Below are positions 11,881 through 20,947 of a stretch of 64,000 nucleotides of DNA, one piece after another. The DNA is from Zhongshania aliphaticivorans (GTDB lineage: Bacteria; Pseudomonadota; Gammaproteobacteria; Pseudomonadales; Spongiibacteraceae). The DNA is taken from NCBI RefSeq assembly GCF_001586255.1, contig NZ_CP014544.1, positions 837,501 through 901,500 of the forward strand. The letters are read 5' to 3'. Position 1 is the stretch's first letter; every line of letters begins with the position of its first letter. The translations under genes were made by a program, and so were the position numbers. Below the pieces are notes generated by a model. The model ran no database searches. It was not told the DNA's origin and saw nothing but the letters and a program-made list of their open reading frames with translations.

Positions 11881-13827
11881 CTAATTAAATTCAATTGTCA
11901 TTGAATAGTGACCTAAAATTTCTTTAGCCTGTGCTTGCGCAGAGCTGTCGACAAGACTAATGCGGATAACCGTGCCGCGCAGCTTTTCGTCGTTAATGCT
12001 AATGTCGCGTAGGTCTATACCTGCGTCTTGCAGCTGTTCAGTAATGACGCTGATCATTTCCATCTTTTTAAGCGTAGGTTTAAATATTTTGCCAACGCCG
12101 GTTAGTGGCATGGCGTCGATAATACGGATAAATTTTGGTTGCGCGGCCCGCTCCGAAATATTGTTTTGACAAAACAGCATTAGCTCGGCTTCAGTCACTG
12201 ATTGTTGCGCTTTTAACTGAACGTAGGCAACGGGGAGTTCTCCGGCGTATTGGTCGGGCCTACCGACGGCGGCGGCAATTTCAACTGCGGGATGTTGATG
12301 TAAGGGGGCCTCAATCGTGAGGGGGTCGATATTGTGGCCACCGCGGATGATAAGTTCTTTTTTCCGGCCAGTGAGCCAAAAATAGCCCTCGGCATCTTGG
12401 CGGCCGAGGTCGCCGGTATTTAGCCATTTACGACCATCGCCAGTGTCTACCCATATGTTGCGATTTTGCTCTTCTACAGTGTAGCCAGCAAATACATTAG
12501 GGCCAGATATAATCAATGCGCCTATTTCGTCGACGGTACAATCACCCAGGTAGGCTCCGCTTTCTTCGTCAAGAAGAACGGCTTTCATCAATTGACCGGG
12601 AATACGTAAACCGATGGATCCAAGGCGACGTTCTCCTAGGGGCGGATTTACACTGCTGACGCATGTGCCTTCAGTGAGCCCGTAACCCTCAAGAATTTTT
12701 AGTCCTGTACGCTCCTGAAAGTTCTTAAAGACCTCTTTAGGCATGGGTGCTGCACCACAAAGGCCAAACTCGAGGCTACTAATATCGTGTTTGCCAGTTG
12801 GAATTTGCATTAACGCGGCATAGAGCGTGGGCACGCCACTGAAAAAATGCACGCGATGGTGTTCGACAATATCCCAAAAATTGCTAACGACGCCTTCTCC
12901 GCGATAGCCTTGCGGGCTGCCTAGTATCACGTGGGCTCCGTTCGAGAAGGGGAGTAGTCCGGTGACTTGGACTGCGTTGACGTGAAACAGCGGTAAACCG
13001 CAAAACACGTTTTTGCCGGGGCCGATGCCATCGCCTAAAAATTGCGCTGAGCTCCAAACATTCGCTACCTCATTACAATGCTTGCGCATTGCGATTTTGG
13101 GCAGGCCGGTGGTGCCGCCGGTACAGAAATAAGAGGAGTAATCTTGTGGGTCAATAATGCGTTGACTAAGCAAGTGATCGCTGGGCTGGCGAGCCAATCC
13201 GGATTGAAGATAATGCGTTTTGATATTGCTTGGTAACGCAGCTGCAATGCCTGCTAATCCATGTAATCGCCATTCCTCACGTTTGGCGAGCAGTTTTGCG
13301 ATTGGCTTTTTTAAGCCCTGTACTCGGTCTGCGAGATTGACCAGCACTAGATGTTTTAGTTTTGGTAACTTAGCAAGTGCTGGCTGAACCTTAGGCCAAA
13401 GGTCTGTGCCGGGAAAGGGAGCAAGTGTCACCAAAATTTCGGCGTTCGCGGTGTCGAGCAAATCGCTAATGGCCTCGGTTTCAAGTAGAGGGTTAATTGC
13501 CGCGATAATACCGCTCGCCTGACCGCCCCAAATCACAAAATGGGTTTCTGGTAAATTAGGTAAAATAAAGGCAATAACCGTGTCTTTGTTGGCGCCCAGC
13601 TCATGAAAAAAATTAGCACACTGGGTAATTTGACCGAGCAGTTGCTGGTAGGTCCAGGTATCGGTGTTGCGGTGGTTATTGCCGTTAAGGAAGAAGGTGA
13701 GAGCCGGCGCATTTGGATTGATGGCGGCGCCGCGCTGGATCAATTCGTAGCTGCTGTTCGCTAAATTATCGGGAAGACCCTCAGCTTCAAGCTGCTCAAT
13801 ATCTACTTGTTTGATAATACTGCTCAT
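11881..13827 (-). CDS. Acyl-CoA synthetase (AMP-binding family)
   Basis: A 648-residue ATP-dependent acyl-CoA ligase converting a carboxylic acid to its CoA thioester via an acyl-AMP. The AMP-binding signature is present in the variant form CTGGTTGLPK instead of the usual TSGTTGxPKG. Further marks are EGYGLTEG, the hinge GRKKELIIRGGHN, and the C-terminal lysine motif LTGVGKIFKPTL. ATG 13827 follows a purine-rich AGAG; a TTG or ATG 14 codons further upstream is an alternative. It stands at the edge of the acyl-CoA catabolic region, convergent with the OsmC pair. Substrate is unknown; fatty, alicyclic or aromatic acids are possible. Confidence 0.88.
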   Translation of the reverse strand: MSSIIKQVDIEQLEAEGLPDNLANSSYELIQRGAAINPNAPALTFFLNGNNHRNTDTWTYQQLLGQITQCANFFHELGANKDTVIAFILPNLPETHFVIWGGQASGIIAAINPLLETEAISDLLDTANAEILVTLAPFPGTDLWPKVQPALAKLPKLKHLVLVNLADRVQGLKKPIAKLLAKREEWRLHGLAGIAAALPSNIKTHYLQSGLARQPSDHLLSQRIIDPQDYSSYFCTGGTTGLPKIAMRKHCNEVANVWSSAQFLGDGIGPGKNVFCGLPLFHVNAVQVTGLLPFSNGAHVILGSPQGYRGEGVVSNFWDIVEHHRVHFFSGVPTLYAALMQIPTGKHDISSLEFGLCGAAPMPKEVFKNFQERTGLKILEGYGLTEGTCVSSVNPPLGERRLGSIGLRIPGQLMKAVLLDEESGAYLGDCTVDEIGALIISGPNVFAGYTVEEQNRNIWVDTGDGRKWLNTGDLGRQDAEGYFWLTGRKKELIIRGGHNIDPLTIEAPLHQHPAVEIAAAVGRPDQYAGELPVAYVQLKAQQSVTEAELMLFCQNNISERAAQPKFIRIIDAMPLTGVGKIFKPTLKKMEMISVITEQLQDAGIDLRDISINDEKLRGTVIRISLVDSSAQAQAKEILGHYSMTIEFN

Positions 13828-13987
13828 ATTGCAATCTCTGTGGTGGCCTTGTGATGTGGCGCTCATCAAATTTTAGCGCTTTTGAGTGTGACGCTGGCGG
13901 CATATCGCTTAGCGGTTCCTTGTGGCGTGCGGAACACCATTTAGAACTTTATTTGAGTCCAGTATTTTGATGATTATGAATTGAATA

Positions 13988-14404
13988 TTAGGGTGTAGGC
14001 ATGACTTCCAGTGTGGCAATTTCGCCGTGGCTATGATGTAGTTCAAGGCCAAAACGGCCCGAGTGATCTGCTCTAAAGGTTAGTGTGGCCGACTCACCGG
14101 CGGTGAGTTGCAATTTTAGGTCATAGCCGTGGAGGTGTAATTCGTCTGCGTGATCGGTGCTGACCTCAAGTTCGACCGCGCTGCCTTGCGAAACTTCGAT
14201 GCGGCGGGGGCCAGAAGTCAGTGCGCCGCCCTCAATGACAAGTTCAAACCTGTGTGCTGATTTTTCTGGCACAGCGGTTGTCGTTCCCGCGTTTGCAGTG
14301 GGTTCTTGTTGGATTGATGGTCCCGGAGCGGGCTTTAATGCGACAAATAGCGCCGTTAACGCGACAGCGGAAATGAGAATAAAAATCAGTGGTCGATAAT
14401 TCAT
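13988..14404 (-). CDS. Membrane-anchored cupredoxin-like domain protein
   Basis: A 138-residue protein with an N-terminal membrane anchor or signal (about 4-24), an Ala/Pro/Thr-rich linker, and a C-terminal beta-sandwich (about 50-138). The HLHGYDL segment and the later GLELHHSHGEIATLEV resemble the cupredoxin-like fold, with several histidines that could bind copper. ATG 14404 is chosen because GGAG lies 6 nt upstream; the ATG at 14410 touches that site. It lies between the ligase and the phosphotransferase on the same strand. A role in periplasmic electron transfer or metal handling is only a suggestion. Confidence 0.6.
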   Translation of the reverse strand: MNYRPLIFILISAVALTALFVALKPAPGPSIQQEPTANAGTTTAVPEKSAHRFELVIEGGALTSGPRRIEVSQGSAVELEVSTDHADELHLHGYDLKLQLTAGESATLTFRADHSGRFGLELHHSHGEIATLEVMPTP

Positions 14405-14533
14405 GCCCATCTCCGTCTTAATGTTTGGCGGCTAGCGCAGCGTTTACTCAACAATGGTCGGGATAGATTACTGCGCTCGTCAATATTGCCGCGTTTTGCG
14501 TGCTAAGCACGCTGGCTAATAAATGATACCAGC

Positions 14534-15598
14534 CTAGTTCTTTTCCGACATTACTTTAAGCGTGTATTGGCTGGCAAAGCTGTCTTCGACCATGCTGCCG
14601 TCGGTTGCCAGTGACATCCGCGCAAGAATCAATGAAATACGCATGCCCGCGTACACGCGATAGTAATGTAGCTTGTCGTACTTATGCCCGCTGAGTGTAG
14701 ACCATAATTGCGTGCTGGTATCAATGTCGGGGAAGCCCTCAAGTCGCGGTATGCCAATGCCGTGACTGAATACTTCATCCATAAAAATCCACCACGCAAT
14801 GTCTTGCAAAGGATCGCCCATACAGAGCATTTCCCAGTCGAGTAGTGCCGCGATTTCATTTTTGGTGGGGTCAAATATCACATTAGCCATTCGCGAGTCA
14901 CCCCAGCATAGGCGCAGACATTGCTCCTCGGGTTGATGCTGGCGCAGCCATGCCAAGGCTTGTTCGCAGGCCTCGTTGTGCGCGCCTTCCAACCCCCAGG
15001 CCATATAATGCTCCCAGTAACGCAGCTGCTCATCGAGAGATTTAGGGAAGTTATACTGCTGGACGAAACCGGCTAGGGGCGCTGCCGTTGGATCTTGGGC
15101 GTGTAGAGTAGCGATCATACTGATCGCGCTGTTCCATAGTGCTTTACGGTCGGCGGGACTTGCGTCTAATAGCCAGCCGTCCATATGGTAGGGAGGCATA
15201 TCTGGCGGAATGCGGCCGTCGCAGCGCTGCATGATATAAAACGGCGTCCCTAAAATCTCGCCACTCGGCTCCTGTGCGACGAGTTGGGGAAGCTGTAAGC
15301 CCGATATTTTGCCTAGGGCCTCCATTGCTGCGTACTGCATAGGCAGGTTGTACTCAGGGAACGCGAGCTTGTCACCCTGAGCTTGCAGGCGCGCTACCAT
15401 GGGCATCGTTTCTTGGTCATCGAGCACGCAATCGAATAACAGTGTGATGTTCGACATCCCGGTATTTTCGGGGATGACTATCGCCGGAATAATAAGCTTG
15501 CGGTTGGGGTAAACAGATTCTGTCAGCCAGTCCTGTAGGCTAAGGCGAACCGTGTCAGGCGCGTCGAGGCTTGGGGTGGGGCGCAATTCTTGAGTCAT
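14534..15598 (-). CDS. APH-family phosphotransferase associated with acyl-CoA metabolism
   Basis: A 354-residue protein of the aminoglycoside phosphotransferase/choline-kinase fold. The catalytic loop reads CWGDSRMANVIF, where the family normally has HGDxxxxN, and the metal-binding Asp is in AALLDWEMLCMGDP. Members of this subgroup commonly sit beside acyl-CoA dehydrogenases rather than resistance genes, so a small-molecule kinase in lipid or CoA metabolism is more likely than drug resistance. It lies 10 bp downstream of the luciferase-like gene and is probably co-transcribed with it. Confidence 0.8.
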   Translation of the reverse strand: MTQELRPTPSLDAPDTVRLSLQDWLTESVYPNRKLIIPAIVIPENTGMSNITLLFDCVLDDQETMPMVARLQAQGDKLAFPEYNLPMQYAAMEALGKISGLQLPQLVAQEPSGEILGTPFYIMQRCDGRIPPDMPPYHMDGWLLDASPADRKALWNSAISMIATLHAQDPTAAPLAGFVQQYNFPKSLDEQLRYWEHYMAWGLEGAHNEACEQALAWLRQHQPEEQCLRLCWGDSRMANVIFDPTKNEIAALLDWEMLCMGDPLQDIAWWIFMDEVFSHGIGIPRLEGFPDIDTSTQLWSTLSGHKYDKLHYYRVYAGMRISLILARMSLATDGSMVEDSFASQYTLKVMSEKN

Positions 15599-15607
15599 TG
15601 GCGTATC

Positions 15608-16696
15608 TCAGCAGGGACGGTTGGTGCGATCAGCAAAGCGTGCGGTATCGCGGATAACTCGGTAGGCATCCAGCACCGGCGCGAATTCACTTGGTGTACT
15701 GGCATGAATAATGACGCCGTCAGCGCCGGCATTAAACTGATCCTGGAAGCGTTGTGCGCAGACTTTGGGGCTTCCTACTGCGGCAGGTAGCCATGACTCA
15801 GGGAGCAGTGTGCGGATGTGTTTAAGCTGGTCGATCGTCGCGACACTGTCTATTCCGCCGGGCATGGCGCTGACGACTTCGTCAGCGCGGAAGCGCTCTA
15901 ACACGGCCAGATCCCAGCCATTGGTATTAACCAGTAGCTCGCCGTAGTGGGGCGCCTGCAGATACGTCGCCATACGCGCGACGATATATTTTAGGTAGGT
16001 AGCTTCGTCGGCATCGCAGGCGGTGGCCAGTACGCTCCATACCTTTACCGAGTGGGGGTCGCGGCCCGCCGCTTCAGCCCCTTCACGAACATGGGCAACC
16101 GCGCGTTTGAGTGCGTCGTCAGATAAAAAGGTATGGAGAATAACACCGTCAAATAGACTGCCGGCAAACTTGAGGCTTTTGGGGCCAAAGCCAACAAACA
16201 TCAGGGGAATATCTTCATTCATCCACTCGCTCATGTGCAGATAGGGAAAGTGACCGAGCTTGCCGTTGTGGCTAACGCGCTCACCCTGCCATAGCTGGCG
16301 CATTAATCCGGCAAACTCAGAGAGGTGTGCGTTGCTCATTTTCTCCATGCCCATTAAGTCGTAGCGAATGCCTACGCCCCTGGCCACGCCGAGTGCGAAG
16401 CGGCCTTGAGTGAGCCGATGCAGTGTCGTCGCCATAGAGGCAGTGAGCATGGGGTGGCGAGAATTGATATTGGTCGCGCCGCTGCCGATAAATAACTTGT
16501 TGCTTACTGCGCCAGCGGCGCCTGCCAGCGCGGCGACTTCCTTTACGTCAAAACGCTCGGATATCCACGCTGAGCCCAGGCCTAAGGCTTCGGCCTGGCG
16601 AACCTCGCTTAACATGTCGGCGGGGTTCTCTGTGTGTCCCGGTAGCGTATAAAAGCCGAGTTCGGGGAATTCTGAAAGATGGCTTGCTGTGGTCAT
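15608..16696 (-). CDS. LLM-class (luciferase-like) flavin-dependent oxidoreductase
   Basis: A 362-residue TIM-barrel oxidoreductase of the bacterial luciferase-like class, which uses FMN or F420. Recognisable features are the N-terminal strand LGFYTLPGHTENP, the ALGLGSAWISERF segment, and GRFALGVARGVGIRYDLMG, typical of the class. The sequence resembles the F420-type subfamily common in actinobacteria, though F420 use in this organism is uncertain. It is divergent from the TetR gene across about 126 bp that contain TetR-type operators, so repression by that regulator is likely. Substrate unknown. Confidence 0.85.
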   Translation of the reverse strand: MTTASHLSEFPELGFYTLPGHTENPADMLSEVRQAEALGLGSAWISERFDVKEVAALAGAAGAVSNKLFIGSGATNINSRHPMLTASMATTLHRLTQGRFALGVARGVGIRYDLMGMEKMSNAHLSEFAGLMRQLWQGERVSHNGKLGHFPYLHMSEWMNEDIPLMFVGFGPKSLKFAGSLFDGVILHTFLSDDALKRAVAHVREGAEAAGRDPHSVKVWSVLATACDADEATYLKYIVARMATYLQAPHYGELLVNTNGWDLAVLERFRADEVVSAMPGGIDSVATIDQLKHIRTLLPESWLPAAVGSPKVCAQRFQDQFNAGADGVIIHASTPSEFAPVLDAYRVIRDTARFADRTNRPC

Positions 16697-16761
16697 GACT
16701 ATATCCGAGAGTGATTGCGGTGTTCTTTTTGGGGTTTTTGTCCGCTTAACAGTATAATTAG

Positions 16762-16799
16762 TGAACGGTGATCAGTAATTTAAATGAACAGTGTTCATT
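16762..16799. promoter_or_regulatory. TetR operator pair in the divergent promoter
   Basis: AATGAACAGTGTTCATT at 16783-16799 is a perfect 17-bp palindrome centred on G. Twenty-one bases upstream, TGAACGGTGATCA (16762-16774) is an imperfect copy matching the core TGAACAGTGTTCA at 11 of 13 positions. Both lie between the luciferase-like gene and the TetR gene. The geometry suggests two TetR dimers on one face of the helix controlling both genes. Confidence 0.82.
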
Positions 16800-16822
16800 A
16801 TGTCAAGATTTGGGGGCATTAA

Positions 16823-17500
16823 ATGTCAGAAGGTGGTTTGAATTTAGGCGCTAAATCGAGAAAATCGTCTGTCGATGCGGCCGCAGGTCGCCCGGCGCGG
16901 CTATCTAGAGAGCAGGTTCTCGACGCGGCAATGGCGCTGTTACAGCAAAATGGTGGGGAGTCTTTCTCGCTGCGCCAGCTCGCTAAACGCTTAGATACTG
17001 TGCCGGGAAATTTGTACACGTACTTTCCGAGTAAAGAGGCGTTGTTTGAGGTTTTGGCTGAGCAGGCGCTGGCCGCGCTGGAACTATCATTAAATACTGA
17101 TTTGGAATGGGACCAGCAGTTGCGAAGCTGGATGAACTCCCTCCGCGGAGCAGTAAAATCCCACCCTGGCCTGCCATTTTTAATCGGACTGGCAGGTACA
17201 GCGCCCGCGGCACTGAGTAAAATAGACGCGGTGACTGCGCTGCTGCAGGAGCAGGGTATGCCGATGGGATCGGCCGTTTTGCACGCGCAAGGCTTATTGT
17301 GGGCGGTAATGGGCTTTGCGGTGTTTGAAATTCATGCAAGTGAAGCAAGAGTGGTTCAGCGTTTATCCGCCGCTGACAGTGCGGCCGCTTATCCGCAGAT
17401 TATGGCACATCTGGCACTGCAAGATCTTGAGCCACTTTGGTCAGCCACCGTGGATCGTTCGGTTGAGGGATTAAAAGCATTGCTTGAGCAAGCTGTATGA
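16823..17500 (+). CDS. TetR-family transcriptional regulator
   Basis: A 225-residue repressor-type regulator. The N-terminal helix-turn-helix (about 28-75) contains VLDAAMALLQQNGGESFSLR and the recognition helix before the signature GNLYTYFPSKEALFEVLAEQAL. The C-terminal part is an all-helical ligand domain of the TetR C-terminal type. ATG 16823 follows a GGGGG ribosome-binding tract. It lies 24 bp downstream of a perfect palindromic operator, so it probably represses itself and the divergent luciferase-like/phosphotransferase pair. An acyl-CoA or related ligand would fit the neighbourhood, but this is inference. Confidence 0.9.
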   Translation: MSEGGLNLGAKSRKSSVDAAAGRPARLSREQVLDAAMALLQQNGGESFSLRQLAKRLDTVPGNLYTYFPSKEALFEVLAEQALAALELSLNTDLEWDQQLRSWMNSLRGAVKSHPGLPFLIGLAGTAPAALSKIDAVTALLQEQGMPMGSAVLHAQGLLWAVMGFAVFEIHASEARVVQRLSAADSAAAYPQIMAHLALQDLEPLWSATVDRSVEGLKALLEQAV

Positions 17501-17679
17501 AAGCCTTTAATCCATTAATCTCGCTAATGCGCAATTGTATTATTGGGTACTTGCTGAACTCGTGTAATCCTGGTGCAAAGTGAATCTGCGCAAATTGCTA
17601 AGAATTAGGAATTTGTATTTAAAAATATTGTGGCTGAATCGGTGTAAATGATTCGGCGAAAACGTGAGCGTAATTGCAA

Positions 17680-18516
17680 ATGCAGAGTACGGATACAAAA
17701 TCAGTATTTGGCCGATTCTTAAAATTTTGGCGTGGCGTACATGGTGTAAGCCAAGAGGCACTGGCGGGGCGTTTAGGTAGTTCGCCACGACATATTAGTA
17801 GATTAGAAAATGGTAGTAGCCGTGCCAGTGAAGCCATGGTGCTTGATATTGCGCGGGTGTTAAGTTTGGGTAAGCGCGATTTAAATCATTTGTTAATTGC
17901 GGCGGGCTTTGCGCCGAATGAGGAGCCGGTTGATTTTAATGCACCAGAGCTCAAATGGTTGCGCAAGGCAATGACGATGCACCTGCGAACGCTCGATCCC
18001 TATCCCGCATCGGTTGTCGATGGCTCGGCAAATATCCTTATGGTGAATCGCGGCTGGGTAAATTTTTACGGAAATTTGCTTGATGCAGATGGGTTGGCAT
18101 CGCTGAGTAATTTCTATGATTTTTTGTTTGCTCAAGCGGTGGTGGACGATGCCGCTGGCGATTGGGCTGATACCTTGTCGGCTATTTTGATGTCGATCCA
18201 GCAATCCGCGCTGCTTACCGGTGACGCCAATGCCGAAAAAGCGTTAGCGCGATTGCAGGCCTACCCGAGTGTGCCGGCTGATTGGCAGCAGCGCGCGGCA
18301 CATACTGAGCCAATGGCGAGTTTCAGGGTGGCTATTAATATCGCCGGAGAAATGAAACGCTTTTTTAGTGTAGGCACCATGGCTGGGGCTTTGGGGCCAA
18401 GTGCATTCGCGTCTCAGCCCCACCTCAGTATTATTACCCTCTACCCAGAAGACGAAAGTTACGATTTTTCTTCCTTGGGTGGGGCGGAATTGAGTCACCC
18501 TTTATTATTTTATTAA
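17680..18516 (+). CDS. XRE-family regulator with MmyB-like ligand-binding domain
   Basis: A 278-residue regulator. Residues about 8-65 form a Cro/C1-type helix-turn-helix (VSQEALAGRLGSSPRHISRLENG). The rest resembles the MmyB-like PAS-type domain that binds fatty-acid-like ligands (PYPASVVDGSANILMVNRGW, PHLSIITLYPEDE). ATG 17680 is chosen over a TTG two codons earlier. Proteins of this type often lie next to SDR, acyl-CoA or oxidoreductase genes that they control. Here the convergent MaoC gene and the downstream SDR operon are candidates. Confidence 0.85.
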   Translation: MQSTDTKSVFGRFLKFWRGVHGVSQEALAGRLGSSPRHISRLENGSSRASEAMVLDIARVLSLGKRDLNHLLIAAGFAPNEEPVDFNAPELKWLRKAMTMHLRTLDPYPASVVDGSANILMVNRGWVNFYGNLLDADGLASLSNFYDFLFAQAVVDDAAGDWADTLSAILMSIQQSALLTGDANAEKALARLQAYPSVPADWQQRAAHTEPMASFRVAINIAGEMKRFFSVGTMAGALGPSAFASQPHLSIITLYPEDESYDFSSLGGAELSHPLLFY

Positions 18517-18609
18517 TAGCAGATTTGTTATTGCCGAGGTTAAGCCGTGACGCATAACTGCGCCGCTGCCTATTCTCTTGAGCCGGACGGTAATGCTCTG
18601 AGGAATTTT

Positions 18610-18656
18610 GGGGGAGAACGCGGCATTTACATTTTTCACAAATACCCCTCTCCCCC
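18610..18656. repeat. Inverted repeat between convergent genes
   Basis: GGGGGAGA (18610-18617) pairs exactly with TCTCCCCC (18649-18656) around a 31-nt loop, in the gap between the XRE gene and the MaoC gene. There is no T-tract. It may act as a weak bidirectional terminator or be incidental. Confidence 0.4.
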
Positions 18657-18698
18657 AGAAGTTGTGCCGAGGCACATCAATAATTTGTAGTGCTTGAG

Positions 18699-19550
18699 TC
18701 AATTTAAGTCGATGAAGCCATTATTGATCACTACTTGATTGCGCTCCTTGGCGGTGGCGCGAAAAGTGATGCCGCCCTCTAGCTGCCAAGCCTCGATAAG
18801 AAGCGTTTCCCCAGGGTAAGCGGGTGCGCTGAAGCGCAGAGCTAAGGAGGCCATTCTGCTGACGTCGGCATTAAGTATTTGCCTAGTTAGTGTTAATCCG
18901 CATATGCCGTAGACGCAGAGCCCATGAATAATCGGTTTTGCAAAGCCAGCTTTTTGGGCAATGGCAGGGTCAATATGTAGCGGGTTGCGGTCGCCATTGA
19001 GGCGGTAAAATAAGGCGGCCCGGTCATCAATTTTATGTTCGTCAACGTAATCTGGAGTGCCGCTTGGTGTTGGCGCCAGGGGAGCGGGTGGCGTGCCAAA
19101 CTCGCCACAGCCGCCGTCGTCGCGTAGTAAATAGCAGGACTTTACCGTGCAGAGTAGTTCATTGTTAATGGCGTTATATAGGTCTTTGTCAAAATACATA
19201 AGCGCGCCCTTGGCTGCGCCTTTGTCGACGATGGCAGAAACGCGGTATTCCGCCTTTATTGTCCCGCTTGGTGCGATGGCTTGATAAAACCTGGTGCGCT
19301 GTTCGACATGGAGAAGCTTGACCAAGTTGATATCAAATTTGGGATCGGTCATCCATGCGCCGGGGTGTGCTAAAGCCGCCGAGATGGTGGGTAGGGCCAG
19401 TAAATTTTTTTCGTAGACAAAATTTAAGTCCACTTCTTCATGGGGCGAGCTTCCGGCGCCTAAACTTAAGGCGTAGAGCATGGTGTCTCGCTCGTCGTAT
19501 GTAACTGTTTTTGCTTCAAACTTGTGTGCCAGTAGGGCGTCAAGATTCAT
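18699..19550 (-). CDS. MaoC-like (R)-specific enoyl-CoA hydratase
   Basis: A 283-residue double hot-dog protein of the hydratase-2 type that adds water to 2-enoyl-CoA to give (3R)-hydroxyacyl-CoA. The hydratase-2 motif lies at 181-212: YRLNGDRNPLHIDP, with Asp187, Asn189 and His192 as the catalytic set, then KPIIHGLCVYG. The N-terminal half is the degenerate hot-dog repeat seen in eukaryotic HSD17B4-like hydratases. ATG 19550 has AGAGG upstream; the frame extends 17 codons further but without a better start. It is divergent from a HSD17B4-like SDR, its natural next step in the same pathway. Confidence 0.9.
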   Translation of the reverse strand: MNLDALLAHKFEAKTVTYDERDTMLYALSLGAGSSPHEEVDLNFVYEKNLLALPTISAALAHPGAWMTDPKFDINLVKLLHVEQRTRFYQAIAPSGTIKAEYRVSAIVDKGAAKGALMYFDKDLYNAINNELLCTVKSCYLLRDDGGCGEFGTPPAPLAPTPSGTPDYVDEHKIDDRAALFYRLNGDRNPLHIDPAIAQKAGFAKPIIHGLCVYGICGLTLTRQILNADVSRMASLALRFSAPAYPGETLLIEAWQLEGGITFRATAKERNQVVINNGFIDLN

Positions 19551-19867
19551 GTCAGTGCCTCTTTGTTTAGCGGTAAAGCTTACGCTGAGTTTGCAGTGCA
19601 ATTTCTGGGGGGTGCGAAAGATTGTAGTGTCTATTTAATGCTTTATCTTTAGTTTGTATGCGAATCATAGTTGGATTTTGATTCCTCACCTTGCCGAATA
19701 AGCTAGGGCTGTGTAGACCTAATTAGCCCACCACACAAATACTGTTAGCGCTGGACAGTCTTACCCATCATATTGTAAGCTAGTGAACTATTAGCAATAT
19801 AATCTAATGCCTGTTAAATTGCCAGCGCGGTATTCGCTGGGGAAAGATAGTCAGCGTGGGAGTGAAT
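19551..19867. promoter_or_regulatory. Divergent promoter region between MaoC and SDR genes
   Basis: This 317-bp gap holds no supported gene. A perfect -10 box TATAAT lies at 19798-19803, with TTGTAA at 19773-19778 as a -35 candidate at a long 19-bp spacing, pointing toward the SDR operon. A short GGGCT/AGCCC inverted repeat surrounds 19706-19729. No clear regulator palindrome was found. Confidence 0.4.
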
Positions 19868-20779
19868 ATGCCAGATTTACTGAAGGATAAGGTCGTTATT
19901 GTTACCGGTGCAGGCCGCGGAGTGGGGCAGTGCATTGCCGAATACTGTGCATTGCAAGGTGCCAAAGTGGTGGTTAATGACTTGGCCAAAGACGACAACG
20001 GCGTGGCAATTGCCGAGCTGGTTGCCGAGAGCATTCGCAAGGCGGGCGGTGAAGCTGTTTCGTCTACCGATAATATTGGCTTGATGGCCGAGGCCGTGAA
20101 TTTGGTCAATATCGCCATAGAGGCTTGGGGCCGGGTGGATGGCCTAGTTAACAATGCCGGTATTCTTCGCGATCGCATTTTTCACAAAATGTCCGAAGAA
20201 GAGTGGGATCTTTCTATTCAGGTCAATCTCAAGGGCTGCTTCAACACGGCGCGTGCAGTCGCACCGTTTATGAAAGAGCAGGGCAGTGGCGCAATGGTAC
20301 ATATGACGTCGACCTCGGGCTTGGTTGGTAATTTCGGTCAGGCAAATTACGCCGCGGGCAAAATGGGCTTGGTTGGTCTGTCTAAGTCGGTAGCCCTCGA
20401 TATGCAGCGCTTTAATGTGCGTTCTAACTGTGTGGCACCGTTTGCAATGACGCCAATGGTGATGAACGGTATTCCCCGCGAAACTGAAGAAGACGAGGCG
20501 CGCTGGAAGGTTATTGAGCGCATGGAGCCGAAAAAAGTAGCGCCATTGATTTGCGCACTTATTTCCGATGAAGGTGCCCATGTAAGTGGTCAGATTTTTG
20601 GCGCGCGGGCGAATGAGGTGTATTTGTTCAGCCAGCCGCGGCCGATCCGCACTGCTCATATTGGCGACGAAGCCGGTATCAGTGCCGAGGCGATTATTGA
20701 TCGCGTGTTTCCCATGTTTGAAGGTGATTTTTATCCCCTTGAGCGTTCAATGGATGTGTTCAGCTGGGATCCAGTGTAG
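19868..20779 (+). CDS. SDR-family (3R)-hydroxyacyl-CoA dehydrogenase-like protein
   Basis: A 303-residue short-chain dehydrogenase. It has the NAD(P) motif TGAGRGVG (13-20), NNAG (95-98), active-site Ser near 148-150 and YAAGK (Tyr161, Lys165). The C-terminal extension past 200 resembles the dehydrogenase part of the HSD17B4 multifunctional enzymes, which follow a MaoC-type hydratase in (R)-specific beta-oxidation. ATG 19868 has GGAG upstream; the GTG codons before it are less well placed. It heads the rightward run SDR, synthase-DUF35, thiolase, CoA-transferase. Confidence 0.88.
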   Translation: MPDLLKDKVVIVTGAGRGVGQCIAEYCALQGAKVVVNDLAKDDNGVAIAELVAESIRKAGGEAVSSTDNIGLMAEAVNLVNIAIEAWGRVDGLVNNAGILRDRIFHKMSEEEWDLSIQVNLKGCFNTARAVAPFMKEQGSGAMVHMTSTSGLVGNFGQANYAAGKMGLVGLSKSVALDMQRFNVRSNCVAPFAMTPMVMNGIPRETEEDEARWKVIERMEPKKVAPLICALISDEGAHVSGQIFGARANEVYLFSQPRPIRTAHIGDEAGISAEAIIDRVFPMFEGDFYPLERSMDVFSWDPV

Positions 20780-20947
20780 GCCAAAATCGAAATTTGTTAG
20801 GGCGAGCGGCGTAAATATTAAGGTCGGCGCCTAGCGCAAATCTTGAATGAATGCCCAAGCCTACTACCTAATTTAAGCCCAAATTTAAGACCAGAATACA
20901 GATCGCCCTGTTGGCCATAGTCGCTGGCAGTGTCTTTGGAGAGAGAT

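Noticed and set aside
14534-15598. Aminoglycoside resistance gene
   Set aside because: The APH fold is present, but the catalytic loop is CWGDSRMAN and the context is acyl-CoA metabolism, so a resistance role is unsupported.
20144-20659. 171-codon minus-strand frame opposite the SDR
   Set aside because: Shadow of a complete SDR with NAD and YxxxK motifs; composition is rich in Arg/His/Cys as expected for antisense.
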